Of a DNA stretch of 14,328 nt, positions 1 to 7,873 are shown one piece after another. The notes under the pieces were generated by a model. It saw only the letters and a list, made by a program, of their open reading frames with translations. It was not told the origin of the DNA and did no database searches. Position 1 is the first letter of the stretch; every line of letters starts with the position of its first letter. The stretch lies in NCBI GenBank assembly GCA_045600965.1, contig JAZRYW010000032.1:1-14328 (forward strand), written 5' to 3'. This stretch comes from RGIG6374 sp045600965. Its GTDB lineage: Bacteria; Bacteroidota; Bacteroidia; Bacteroidales; UBA932. A program made the position numbers and the translations under genes.

Positions 1-483
1 GATGGGAATGGAAGAATCGCCCGTCTGATGGTCAATTACATTTTGTCCAGCCACGGTTGGCCGATGATAGTTGTCCGCAGCAGGAAGAAGGATGCATATC
101 TGGAAGCATTGCATCAGGCGGATTTGATTGTCGGCGATTCACCGAGCGACGGTGCTCACGCCGAGTTGAAGGATATTGCACCGTTTATCAGGTATATGAC
201 CGGTATGATGGCGGAAGAGATAAATAACGATGTTCTGTTCGTCTCCGAACATGACGACAATACATGGTGGTATGACGGCCAGAAGATCACCTTCCGCACT
301 CCAAACTACACCAAAATCATCAGGATGATGCAATCGATCCCCGCTGTGACTTATGTACAGCTTCAGGAAGGTACCGGCATCAATATGTCAGCCGTTCAAA
401 AGATAGTGAAGTCACTGCAGACGAAAGGCTATGTCGAGCGCCATGACAATAACGGGGATTGGCAGGTCTTGCTGGCGCAGTAA
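1..483 (+). CDS. Fic-family protein, C-terminal part (5' end outside window)
   Basis: The frame is open from the first base. Codons 1-8 read DGNGRIAR, the distal part of the Fic motif HxFx(D/E)GNGRxxR; the catalytic His lies just off the left edge. Fic enzymes usually transfer AMP from ATP to Ser/Thr/Tyr hydroxyls of target proteins, and the GNGR loop with the Arg binds the nucleotide phosphates. Residues after the motif (MVNYILSSHGWP...) fit the helix following the Fic loop. The last ~55 residues (from about NYTKIIRMM, then a helix-turn-helix-like stretch ending KGYVERHDNNGDW) look like a winged helix, common at the C-terminus of this subfamily. An ATG at 28 is inside the motif and cannot be the true start. 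Target and any inhibitory helix are not visible. Local base use differs from the rest of the window: three CATG tetramers lie in this gene and a fourth just after it, against two in the following 13.5 kb. This hints at acquired DNA. Confidence 0.88.
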   Translation, partial: DGNGRIARLMVNYILSSHGWPMIVVRSRKKDAYLEALHQADLIVGDSPSDGAHAELKDIAPFIRYMTGMMAEEINNDVLFVSEHDDNTWWYDGQKITFRTPNYTKIIRMMQSIPAVTYVQLQEGTGINMSAVQKIVKSLQTKGYVERHDNNGDWQVLLAQ

Positions 484-486
484 TTG

Positions 487-542
487 ACAAAACTTCAAGG
501 CCATAGGTATTCTACTAAACCGCCTATCCATGTAAGTTTTGT
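487..542. repeat. Nested inverted repeat just after the Fic gene
   Basis: ACAAAACTT (487-495) is perfectly complementary to AAGTTTTGT (534-542). Nested inside are ATAGG (503-507) and CCTAT (523-527). The repeat begins 4 bp after the Fic stop codon. As RNA it would be a 9-bp stem, an asymmetric internal loop, and a 5-bp stem with a 15-nt loop. It could be a weak terminator or processing structure; only a four-T run sits in the right arm. The double-arm layout recalls an integron attC site, but the ends do not match RYYYAAC/GTTRRRY. The rest of 543-690 shows nothing I can name. Confidence 0.45.
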
Positions 543-690
543 AGCTCCAGAGAGAACTTGCTGAAGAAGTTATTTAAGTCATTCCTAAAAACTCTTCATA
601 ACTCAATGACTATGTGACTTCAGAATCAACCCGCGATGAATGCAAGGCTGTTCTGGAGCGCATAATCGGCTTTTTTGTATAAAACGGATT

Positions 691-1167
691 CTAAAGCAGG
701 GAATCTACCATATCCAGCAGACGGTCGAACTCGAACAGGCCCTCGAAAGACATCAGGAAAGGTTTCATAGGGTCGGCGCCTACAAGCGCCGCGAAAGTCA
801 GGAACTCCCCTTCCACCATTACGAACAGCCTGGACCTGTCCTTTACGGAATCGCTTTCGGCCACCAGCTCCTGCAGACCGTCATCAGCGATATAAGCTTC
901 CAGATCTTTGATGAATGCCGCACGGACCGTGGCGGCGGCATCCGCCATATCCATCATTTCTACCCTGGTGAGATGTTTCCTGAGATATTTCACGGTCTGG
1001 TCATTGCCTGACATTCTCATTGCGAGCTTCAGGGCAAGTCCTTCCAGCGACACGTGTCTTACACCCTCCACGCCTCCATAAATCGAGTAGAATTTCCCGA
1101 TTCCGGCGTATGATTCGGAGGCACAGGCCAGAACAAGGAACAGGACAAGTAATATCTTTCTCTTCAT
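691..1167 (-). CDS. Small exported protein, DUF4252-like
   Basis: Encodes 158 aa from an ATG at 1167. The first ~21 residues (MKRKILLVLFLVLACASESYA) are a signal sequence. Cys15 in VLAC could be a lipobox, although the h-region would be short; otherwise cleavage after SYA is likely. The mature part opens with a pattern like F-x2-Y-(x)n-GV-x-HVSLE and ends with a hydrophobic strand plus FEGLFEFDRLLDM. This resembles DUF4252 proteins, small Bacteroidetes envelope proteins of about this length and unknown function; the assignment is from memory of the family pattern. It is divergent from the dehydrogenase, and I found no TAnnTTTG box for it in the 79 bp between them. No clear terminator follows it. 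Function is unknown. Confidence 0.8.
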   Translation of the reverse strand: MKRKILLVLFLVLACASESYAGIGKFYSIYGGVEGVRHVSLEGLALKLAMRMSGNDQTVKYLRKHLTRVEMMDMADAAATVRAAFIKDLEAYIADDGLQELVAESDSVKDRSRLFVMVEGEFLTFAALVGADPMKPFLMSFEGLFEFDRLLDMVDSLL

Positions 1168-1210
1168 ATCAACAACATTTACTTTTATCCAAATGGTTTG
1201 CCAAAAATGC

Positions 1211-1218
1211 TAACTTTG
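1211..1218 (+). promoter_or_regulatory. Bacteroidetes-type -7 box TAACTTTG
   Basis: Exact match to TAnnTTTG, the -7 element of the Bacteroidetes primary sigma factor. A start of transcription about 7 nt downstream would give a ~20-nt leader before the ATG at 1247. No convincing -33 TTTG at the usual spacing. The box decides the gene start, because the upstream in-frame GTG at 1220 would lie before or at the transcription start. Confidence 0.5.
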
Positions 1219-1246
1219 CGTGACAAAAGCAAAACAAATTACGACA

Positions 1247-2173
1247 ATGGAAAAGATAGTGTTTCTCGATGCCGAAACTCTCGGGCAGACGATATCCCTC
1301 GAACCCATCAGAGCGCTGGGTGACCTTACCGTATATCAGAGGACGTCACCGGAAGAGGTTTTCGAACGCATAGCTGACTGCAACGTTCTTATCGTGAACA
1401 AGATAAGGATGGGCAAGGAGCAGATGGAGGCCGCTCCCGGGCTGCGCCTGATATGCGAAGCGGGCACAGGTGTCGACAACATAGACGTGGAGTGCGCTCA
1501 AAGTATGGGAATCGCCGTGAAGAACGTCACCGGATATTCCACCTTCAGCGTCACGCAGACCACCTTTATGCATATGCTTTCCCTTGCCGGAAACGCACGG
1601 AGGCTGGATGAATATGTCAAGAGCGGTGAATACACCGCCTCCGGATGCTTCACCGACGTCAGGGTGCCGTGGGTGGAACTGCGTGGCAGGAACCTCGGTA
1701 TAATAGGGCTTGGCAACATAGGCTCGCAGGTGGCCGCGATTGCGGAAGCCTTCGGGATGAATGTGGCTTATCATCCCACCTCGGGCATCCCCCACTCCGA
1801 CCGTTACAGGGCTATGGAACTGACGGATCTTCTATCCTGGGGCGATTTCATATCCATACACGCACCCAAGAACAGACGGACCGACAATCTGATAGGCTAC
1901 AGCGAGCTCTGCCGGATGAAGAGCAGCGCATTCATACTCAATATGGGCCGCGGAGGCATCATCAACGAAGCCGACCTTGCAAGGGCCGTGGACGAGGGCG
2001 TGATAGCGGGAGCCGGCATAGATGTTTACACCACCGAACCCCTGCCCTCCGACAGTCCGTATATGAAGATGATTCACAGGGAGAGGATGTCATTCACTCC
2101 TCATACCGCATGGAGAAGCGCCGAGGCGAGCAATGCGCTGATAAAGGGGATCGCGGACAATATCAGAAACTGA
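1247..2173 (+). CDS. D-isomer-specific 2-hydroxyacid dehydrogenase (glycerate dehydrogenase/hydroxypyruvate reductase-like)
   Basis: Encodes 308 aa, within the family's usual size. It is an NAD(P)-dependent oxidoreductase interconverting a 2-keto acid and a D-2-hydroxyacid in the cytoplasm. The Rossmann dinucleotide motif GLGNIG is at residues 154-159. The catalytic Arg is in NMGRGG (R235), the Glu in TTEP (E264) and the proton-relay His in PHTAW (H286), so the R/E/H set is complete. AGTGVDNID near residue 72 is the usual substrate-domain loop. I chose ATG 1247 over GTG 1220 because a promoter box sits at 1211-1218. Substrate cannot be fixed from sequence; glycerate/hydroxypyruvate is likeliest, phosphoglycerate less so because no regulatory ACT domain follows. 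Its 3' end overlaps convergent dnaA by 11 bp. Confidence 0.9.
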   Translation: MEKIVFLDAETLGQTISLEPIRALGDLTVYQRTSPEEVFERIADCNVLIVNKIRMGKEQMEAAPGLRLICEAGTGVDNIDVECAQSMGIAVKNVTGYSTFSVTQTTFMHMLSLAGNARRLDEYVKSGEYTASGCFTDVRVPWVELRGRNLGIIGLGNIGSQVAAIAEAFGMNVAYHPTSGIPHSDRYRAMELTDLLSWGDFISIHAPKNRRTDNLIGYSELCRMKSSAFILNMGRGGIINEADLARAVDEGVIAGAGIDVYTTEPLPSDSPYMKMIHRERMSFTPHTAWRSAEASNALIKGIADNIRN

Positions 2174-3575
2174 CTATCTGCTTCTCGATGTCCTGAACGT
2201 ACTGTCTGAAAGTGCGGTCGGTTTCGATGAGGTCCATAACCGTGTTGCAGGAATGAAGCACGGTTGCGTGGTCTTTGCCTCCTATCTGGGCGCCGATGGA
2301 CGCAAGGGAGGTCTTGGTATGACTGCGGCTGAGATACATCGCAATCTGGCGTGCCTGAACAATCTCGCGCTTGCGGGTCTTGGAGGAGAGCATTTCGGGC
2401 TTAAGTCCGAAATAGCGGCACACTATTTCCTGTATGCGGGATACGGAAAGCTCTTCCTGACGGTCCTCCACTATCTTGTCAACGAGTTTACGGGCGAGGT
2501 CGATGGTAATCTCCCTGCGGGCGAGAGTGGAGTTGGCGATAAGTGACAGCAGAGCGCCTTCGAGTTCGCGGACATTGGCAGTGACTTTGGAGGCAAGGAA
2601 CTCGACAACATCTTCGGGCAGTTCCACGCCTTCGCGGAAACACTTCGACCTGAGTATGTCCACCCTGGTCTTGTGGTCAGGGGGAAGGAGTTCGACGGAG
2701 AGGCCCCATTTGAAACGGGAGAGAAGCCTCTGGTCGAGGCCCTGCAGTTCGACAGGAGCCCTGTCGGAAGTGAGTATGAGCTGCTTCGACGACAGATGGA
2801 GGTAGTTGAATATCTGGAAGAACACTTTCTGGGTGCCCTGTCTTTCGGCAAACTCGTGAACGTCGTCTATGATGAGGACATCCACCTTCTGATAGAAGCG
2901 GATGAAGTCGGGCACCCTGTTCTGGTTGGCGAACGCATCCTGATACTGGGTCTGGAAAAGATTGGCGCTGACGTAAAGCACCACAAGCTCGGGATGCTGT
3001 TCCTTTATGGCAACTCCTATGGCCTGGGCGAGATGTGTCTTGCCGAGACCGGGTCCACCATAAATGAGCATCGGGTTGAACGCGTTCTTGCCGGGATTAT
3101 CTACAATTGAAAGTCCGGCGGTCCTGCCGAGCCTGTTGCAGTCACCCTCGACAAAGGTGTCGAACGTGTACTGACCGTTGAGGTTCGAGTTGATGGAGGT
3201 CTTCCTTACACCGGGGAAGGAATACGGATTGGCACCGCTCGGATCGATATCCGGCATCACTTCCGGATTCCCGACCGTATGAGACTTCTGCTGGGGTATC
3301 GAGACCGCGGGAGCGCCGCCTACTATACGCACATTATACACGAGCCTCACCTGAGATCCGAGGACGCGTTTCAAGACACTGAAAAGGAGCTCGACATAGT
3401 GTTCTTCGAGATATTCCCTGAAGAAGTCATTGGGGACTTCTATCCTGAGGACATTGCCTTCCAGGGATATGGGTTTAATGGGCCTGAACCAGGTGAGGAA
3501 ATGCTGCTCGGGGACAATATCCCTGATGATATTCAGAGCGGTTTCCCACACTTGTATGCAGATAGGTTTGTTCAT
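2163..3575 (-). CDS. dnaA: Chromosomal replication initiator protein DnaA
   Basis: Encodes 470 aa from ATG 3575. DnaA binds 9-bp DnaA boxes at oriC, forms an ATP-dependent filament and melts the origin. The N-terminal domain I (VWETALNIIRDIVPEQHFLTWF) starts almost at the first Met. A variable linker precedes the AAA+ domain: Walker A GGPGLGKT (173-180), Walker B LIIDDVH (234-240), sensor region LTSDRAP (about 268-274), and Arg-finger region LLSRF (R287). The C-terminal DNA-binding domain IV carries the signature GGKDHATVLHS (432-442), with Lys where Arg is common in this motif. A longer reading from TTG 3626 adds 17 residues of low-complexity character; I prefer the ATG because it places domain I at the normal distance. 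The gene is downstream of, and codirectional with, the amidase, across an AT-rich gap. No TAnnTTTG box was found upstream. Confidence 0.95.
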   Translation of the reverse strand: MNKPICIQVWETALNIIRDIVPEQHFLTWFRPIKPISLEGNVLRIEVPNDFFREYLEEHYVELLFSVLKRVLGSQVRLVYNVRIVGGAPAVSIPQQKSHTVGNPEVMPDIDPSGANPYSFPGVRKTSINSNLNGQYTFDTFVEGDCNRLGRTAGLSIVDNPGKNAFNPMLIYGGPGLGKTHLAQAIGVAIKEQHPELVVLYVSANLFQTQYQDAFANQNRVPDFIRFYQKVDVLIIDDVHEFAERQGTQKVFFQIFNYLHLSSKQLILTSDRAPVELQGLDQRLLSRFKWGLSVELLPPDHKTRVDILRSKCFREGVELPEDVVEFLASKVTANVRELEGALLSLIANSTLARREITIDLARKLVDKIVEDRQEELSVSRIQEIVCRYFGLKPEMLSSKTRKREIVQARQIAMYLSRSHTKTSLASIGAQIGGKDHATVLHSCNTVMDLIETDRTFRQYVQDIEKQIVSF

Positions 3576-3849
3576 CGGTTCAGGTTTCGGAGCAGTCTCG
3601 GCTGCGCTTTCTTTTTCGCAACGCAAAAATGGTTAAAAACTTGTTCAAAAAAAATAAATTTTCTATTGTTTTTTTAAAAAAATCGTAATTACCTGAAAAT
3701 CAATCTCATTTTTTTATAAAAACATAATAGACTGTTTTTCAATTAGTTACAACGGACTAAAGGTATCATCATATTGAATATGACTTATTTACAATTTAGA
3801 AAATTTTTAAATTAACTTTTCTGAACTTTTTTATTACCAAAGCGCACAT
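3576..3849. other. AT-rich stretch upstream of dnaA
   Basis: A gene-free region between the amidase stop and the dnaA start, made largely of A/T runs in contrast to the flanking GC-rich genes. It must hold the dnaA promoter unless transcription reads through from the amidase. It contains a perfect 15-bp palindrome (3769-3783) and one near-match to a DnaA box, TTATTTACA (3785-3793; one mismatch to TTATNCACA). I see no cluster of DnaA boxes, so evidence for an origin is weak. No canonical promoter box on the minus strand and no GC-rich terminator hairpin for the amidase. Confidence 0.5.
3769..3783. repeat. 15-bp perfect palindrome upstream of dnaA
   Basis: TCATATT-G-AATATGA: 7-bp arms around a single central base, about 190 bp upstream of the dnaA ATG. 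The odd-length dyad symmetry is typical of a dimeric-protein operator, but AT-rich DNA yields such palindromes by chance fairly often. Confidence 0.4.
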
Positions 3850-4944
3850 TTAGTCGCTGAGCGGGACTATGAATGCCCCCGGAAATTTCTGCTTTACTCT
3901 GGGCAGATCGGCCTCGGCCTCGCTCCTGAGAGCATAAGATCCGACACTATATTTATAGATGTTCCCATCCCTGACGCAGTTGACAGTCTTCTCCCCCTTG
4001 AAACGGGAATCCGACGCATTGATTTTCGAACTGAGCGCGAAGACCTGGATAGCGAACGAACCCTTGGCATTGGCAACGGATTCCCGTGCATCTGCCGGGG
4101 AGTCGGAAGATCCGGCCACGGGTATGTCGGTTGAAATGGTCATACCGCTCTCATACTTCTTCTTGTACTGGGAGAAAGCCTCGAAGAGATGCTTTGCCAT
4201 CCTGTCCCTTCCGGCAGGTGTCGCCAGCACGTTGCGGTCCTTTTCATTTGTAATGAACCCGAGTTCGACCAGTACGGCGGGCATAGTGGTCTTCCACAGC
4301 ACGAGCAGCCCGCCCTGCTTTATGCCGCGATTGACACTGACAGGACTTTGAGAAAGTTCCTTCTGAACGAAGTTTGCCATCTCGACGCTCTGCTCGAGTG
4401 AGGCGCTCTGCATCAGATTGAATATTATATAGGATTCGGGATTGTCAGGTTCGAAGCCCTGGTAAGTGGTCTGATAGTCCTCCTCCAGAGTTATGACGGA
4501 GTTCTCCTTGAGGCAGACCTCGAAATTGGAGTCGTTCTTGTGCATACCCATCACAAAGGTCTCGGTGCCGCGCGCGGAAGTGTTCTTCCCGGCAGAATTG
4601 ACGTGGATGGAGATGAAAAGGTCGGCCTTCTTGCGGTTCGCGAACGCGCTGCGCTGGTCCAGGGCAACCTGCACGTCAGTCGTGCGGGTATAATAGACTT
4701 CGACCTGAGGATAAGCCTGATTGATATACTCACCCAGTTTCTTGGCCACGTAGAGGTTGATATCCTTCTCACGAAGCTTCCTGTCCGGACTGAGGGCTCC
4801 GGGATCGGTACCTCCGTGTCCCGGATCAATGACCACTCTCTGCAAGCGGACTTCGCCCACCTGACGCTGCGCATATGTGGTCACGGTTGTCAGCGCAATG
4901 GAAAAAAGCAGGCATAGGACAGCCCTTGTGCACTTCAATGGCAT
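3850..4944 (-). CDS. Secreted N-acetylmuramoyl-L-alanine amidase (Amidase_3) with SPOR domain
   Basis: Encodes 364 aa. It cleaves the amide bond between MurNAc and the L-Ala of the stem peptide, working in the periplasm during cell separation and wall turnover. The signal peptide is residues 1-25 (ending TTYA/QRQ). Amidase_3 core: DPGHGG (Zn ligand H43), REKD (Zn ligand E59), SIHVNS (Zn ligand H114) and LVELGF (catalytic E227); all are intact. A linker of ~40 residues leads to a C-terminal SPOR-like domain (about 296-362; FAIQVFALSSK... YSVGSYALRSEAEADL), which in known SPOR proteins binds glycan strands lacking stem peptides at the septum. This fits a role in daughter-cell separation. It is divergent from lptD with only 66 bp between start codons. 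Confidence 0.92.
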   Translation of the reverse strand: MPLKCTRAVLCLLFSIALTTVTTYAQRQVGEVRLQRVVIDPGHGGTDPGALSPDRKLREKDINLYVAKKLGEYINQAYPQVEVYYTRTTDVQVALDQRSAFANRKKADLFISIHVNSAGKNTSARGTETFVMGMHKNDSNFEVCLKENSVITLEEDYQTTYQGFEPDNPESYIIFNLMQSASLEQSVEMANFVQKELSQSPVSVNRGIKQGGLLVLWKTTMPAVLVELGFITNEKDRNVLATPAGRDRMAKHLFEAFSQYKKKYESGMTISTDIPVAGSSDSPADARESVANAKGSFAIQVFALSSKINASDSRFKGEKTVNCVRDGNIYKYSVGSYALRSEAEADLPRVKQKFPGAFIVPLSD

Positions 4945-4963
4945 ACTGTTTGAAGAAAATTGC

Positions 4964-4971
4964 TAATTTTG
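4964..4971 (+). promoter_or_regulatory. -7 box TAATTTTG for lptD
   Basis: Exact TAnnTTTG match 40 bp before the lptD ATG. It lies inside the spurious upstream extension of the lptD frame (TTG 4960), which supports the start at 5011. No well-spaced -33 TTTG was seen. Confidence 0.5.
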
Positions 4972-4978
4972 TATTTTG

Positions 4979-4986
4979 CAAATTTA
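4979..4986 (-). promoter_or_regulatory. -7 box TAAATTTG for the amidase gene
   Basis: The + strand reads CAAATTTA, the exact complement of a TAnnTTTG box directed at the amidase, about 35 bp before its ATG. It lies only 7 bp from the oppositely oriented lptD box. The two predicted transcription starts nearly coincide, so each polymerase would transcribe across the other's promoter. Confidence 0.45.
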
Positions 4987-5010
4987 GTAAATTTCTATAA
5001 CTACCGCATA

Positions 5011-7746
5011 ATGTCGCGCAAGTCTTTGTTCGTAACGGTGCTGTCCCTTGTAATGGGATTGTCCGGCATTGAAGCCGGGGCAGCGAACCCGCTTCCGCGA
5101 CACGGCAGGGACACCCTTGCAGAAGCAGCCGCACCCCTGCCCGCGGAGGATTCCATCTCCGCGCCTCTGCCGGCGGTGGATTCCATCGCTGCTGAATTGC
5201 CCGACAGCCTGAGGACGGAACTCATCGACACCCTTGCCGCAGTGATGCCTGAACCATACAGGGGCACGCTCGAGGTGCCGGCATTCTCAGGAGCGGCGGA
5301 TTCCATCATCGAGGACTTCAGCAACGGCCGGAAGATGATATATTACTATGGAGGTGTCACCGTCCAGTATGGCGACATATCCATAACAGCCGACCATCTG
5401 GCCTACAATATGGCTGACAACACCGTATTCGCGATAGGCAGGACCGACACGCTCACCGGCGAGATAACGGGCAAGCCTGAGATGAAGGAGGGCAACCAGA
5501 CTTACACTATGGAAACTGTCCTCTACAACTTCGACACGAGGAAGGCAAAGATCCGCAATATGGTCACCCGCGACAACCAGGGCATCATTCACGGAGGCAA
5601 CATCAAGAAGATGCCTGACAATTCGCTCAACATCACCGACGGAAAATACACCGTCTGCGATGCCGACCATCCCCACTACTACCTCAAGATGACCGCCGCG
5701 AAGACTATGCCCGGCTCCGATTCGAAGACCGTGTTCGGCCCCACCTACCTTGTGGTCGAGGACGTCCCGCTCCCTGTGGGGCTTCCTTTCGGATTCGTGC
5801 CCAAGGTCCCCGAAAGGGCAAGCGGCATCCTGATGCCTTCATTCGGAGAGGAGCAGTCGCGAGGTCTCTATATGAGGGACGCCGGTATGTATTTCGTGTT
5901 CGGCAACCATTTCGACATTGCCCTTACGGGATCGATCTACACACTCGGGTCGTGGAACGCCAAGCTCAACTCGCGCTACAAGGTGCGCTACAAGTTCGAC
6001 GGCAATATAGGCATAACATACTCCGTGGACAAGTCCGGCGAGAAGGACTCCCCCGACTACTTCGAGACCCGCAACTTCGGCGTTTCGTGGAGCCATTCAC
6101 AGGATTCGAAGGCCCACCCGGGCACCACGTTCCGCGCTTCGGTCAACTTCTCGAGCCCCTCCAACAACAAGTACAACTCGCAGAGCGTCACCCAGGCCAC
6201 CCAGAACCAGACGACTTCAACCATATCCTACGGCAAGACATTCTCGTTCGGATCGCTGTCCATAAACGCGCAGCACAGCCAGAACTCCAGGGACAGCTCA
6301 TACTCCGTGACCTTCCCTAACGTCACTTTCTCCGTCAACAGGTTCTTCCCCCTCAAGCGCAGGAATGCAGTGGGCAAGGAACGCTTCTACGAAAAGATTT
6401 CCCTGAGTTACAACACCACCCTGCAGAACAAGATCGCTTTCAAGGCCAGCGAGGTCAAGGATATGGACATACTCGGCCGTCTGCAGAACGGTATGACCCA
6501 CGCCTTCCAGATAGGTCTGCCGCAGTTCACGCTGGCCAAGTACATACAGGCGTCACCCACCATCTCCTATGGTATGAACTGGTATTTCCACGAGACGAAG
6601 AAATACTACAACGAGGAGACGCAGAAGGTGGAGACCGAGACCGGAAAGCAGTTCAGTTCCTTCGGGATATCCCAGAACTACTCAGGCGGCATCTCCTTCA
6701 GCACCCGTATCTACGGTCTTTTCAATTTCGGAAAGGACAAGAAGCTCCAGGCCGTGCGTCATATGATAACCCCCTCGCTTTCGGTCAACTACAAGCCCGA
6801 ACTCGGAACACGTGCCAACGGTTACGAAACGTTCACCTATATCGATTCAAAGGGTGTGGAGCGTACCGAGGAATACAACCGCTACTCCGGCAATCTTTAC
6901 AATCCCCCCGGAAAGGGCAAGACCGGAGGGCTGTCATTCCAGATAGGCAACAACCTCGAGGCCAAGGTGCGCAACGACAAGGACACCACAGGCAAGGAGG
7001 CCACAAAGAAGGTCAAGCTTCTTGACCAACTCAACATCAACGGTTCATACAACTTCCTGGCCGACTCGTTGAAACTCTCCAAGATCAACATCAACGCCAG
7101 CACCACCGTCTTCGGCAAACTTGCCATAAGCGGCAATATGACGCTCGATCCTTATGCCATCAACAGCACGGGCCGTACGATAAACACTTTCAATGTCATC
7201 AAGACCGGCAAACTTGCCAGGCTGACCAGCGCCGGCGCCTCGATGTCCTACTCCATAAACGGCAAGGGAGCCGGAAAGGGGAATGACGGAAGCAAGGTTG
7301 AGAACACGCCGGAGGGCGACTACACAAGAGTCTTCTACCACCCTGTCACCGGTGAGTACATACCGGGAGGCTGGGTGTACTACCTCAACCCCAACATTCC
7401 CTGGAGCCTCAGTTTCAATCTGAACTACACGTTCCAAAGGAGTTACCAGTATGCAAACGAGCAGCTTCAGGTCAAGGACAGCCATCTCAAGACCCTCAGC
7501 GTTTCGGGTCAGGTACGGCTCACGCCCAAGATGAACATCAGTATGAACACCGGTGTGGACCTTTCCCTTCTCAAACTCACGTCAACGCAGATAAACGCCA
7601 CATACGACCTCCACTGTTTCAACATCTCCGTGTCGTGGGTTCCCACAGGACAGTGGGCTCAATGGAGCTTCCGCATAGCGGCCAACGCATCCGCGCTGTC
7701 CGACCTTCTGCAGTTCAAGAAGGCCTCCAGCTACTGGGATCATTAG
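5011..7746 (+). CDS. lptD: LPS-assembly outer-membrane protein LptD (Bacteroidetes OstA-like type)
   Basis: Encodes 911 aa. LptD is the outer-membrane beta-barrel that, with its partner LptE, places lipopolysaccharide in the outer leaflet. Residues 1-24 form a Sec signal peptide. A Pro/Ala/Ser/Asp-rich low-complexity stretch follows (to ~80). An OstA-type jellyroll comes next (about 97-215; YYYGGVTVQYGDISITADHLAYN). Then there is a long region rich in alternating aromatic/polar strands, typical of a large barrel, ending in strands near the C-terminus (WAQWSFRIAAN). PLPVGLPFGFVPK, around residues 252-264, belongs to the conserved core. Only two cysteines occur, C216 at the N-domain/barrel border and C869 near the C-terminus. 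The start is ATG 5011; the TTG at 4960 overlaps the promoter. No terminator is evident in the 127 bp before the convergent mannan operon. Confidence 0.9.
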   Translation: MSRKSLFVTVLSLVMGLSGIEAGAANPLPRHGRDTLAEAAAPLPAEDSISAPLPAVDSIAAELPDSLRTELIDTLAAVMPEPYRGTLEVPAFSGAADSIIEDFSNGRKMIYYYGGVTVQYGDISITADHLAYNMADNTVFAIGRTDTLTGEITGKPEMKEGNQTYTMETVLYNFDTRKAKIRNMVTRDNQGIIHGGNIKKMPDNSLNITDGKYTVCDADHPHYYLKMTAAKTMPGSDSKTVFGPTYLVVEDVPLPVGLPFGFVPKVPERASGILMPSFGEEQSRGLYMRDAGMYFVFGNHFDIALTGSIYTLGSWNAKLNSRYKVRYKFDGNIGITYSVDKSGEKDSPDYFETRNFGVSWSHSQDSKAHPGTTFRASVNFSSPSNNKYNSQSVTQATQNQTTSTISYGKTFSFGSLSINAQHSQNSRDSSYSVTFPNVTFSVNRFFPLKRRNAVGKERFYEKISLSYNTTLQNKIAFKASEVKDMDILGRLQNGMTHAFQIGLPQFTLAKYIQASPTISYGMNWYFHETKKYYNEETQKVETETGKQFSSFGISQNYSGGISFSTRIYGLFNFGKDKKLQAVRHMITPSLSVNYKPELGTRANGYETFTYIDSKGVERTEEYNRYSGNLYNPPGKGKTGGLSFQIGNNLEAKVRNDKDTTGKEATKKVKLLDQLNINGSYNFLADSLKLSKININASTTVFGKLAISGNMTLDPYAINSTGRTINTFNVIKTGKLARLTSAGASMSYSINGKGAGKGNDGSKVENTPEGDYTRVFYHPVTGEYIPGGWVYYLNPNIPWSLSFNLNYTFQRSYQYANEQLQVKDSHLKTLSVSGQVRLTPKMNISMNTGVDLSLLKLTSTQINATYDLHCFNISVSWVPTGQWAQWSFRIAANASALSDLLQFKKASSYWDH
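5134..5193 (+). repeat. Two 30-bp in-frame tandem repeats in lptD
   Basis: Codes for PLPAEDSISA followed by PLPAVDSIAA in the low-complexity linker behind the signal peptide. The copies have drifted at synonymous sites, so the duplication is not recent. A looser third copy may follow (ELPDSL). Confidence 0.6.
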
Positions 7747-7873
7747 TCGGCTGAAAGCCATTCCCTCGCAGGCGGGAGGACGCGCTTCGGCACGGTTTGG
7801 TTTCTCAATGCGGCAGTTGCGGTCGGGATCAAGGCCGGCGAATGGTCAGAAGTAAATTATTTTGGTGTTGCTG

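Noticed and set aside
487..542. Integron attC site
   Set aside because: The nested inverted repeat is suggestive, but the outer arms do not fit RYYYAAC/GTTRRRY and no integrase or cassette array is visible.
512..607. Gene remnant between the Fic gene and the DUF4252-like gene
   Set aside because: A short open frame without a start codon reads TAYPCKFCSSRENLLKKLF and onward, but it resembles nothing I recognise and is short enough to be chance.
3576..3849. Chromosomal origin (oriC) next to dnaA
   Set aside because: The region is AT-rich, but I see only one imperfect DnaA box and no cluster. An origin call needs skew data that cannot be computed here.
4960..5010. Upstream TTG extension of lptD
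   Set aside because: It overlaps the predicted promoter box and would put residues lacking signal-peptide character before a clear signal peptide starting at ATG 5011.
7747..7873. Bidirectional terminator between lptD and the mannan operon
   Set aside because: Only short imperfect hairpins without a T-run on either strand; no convincing intrinsic terminator.
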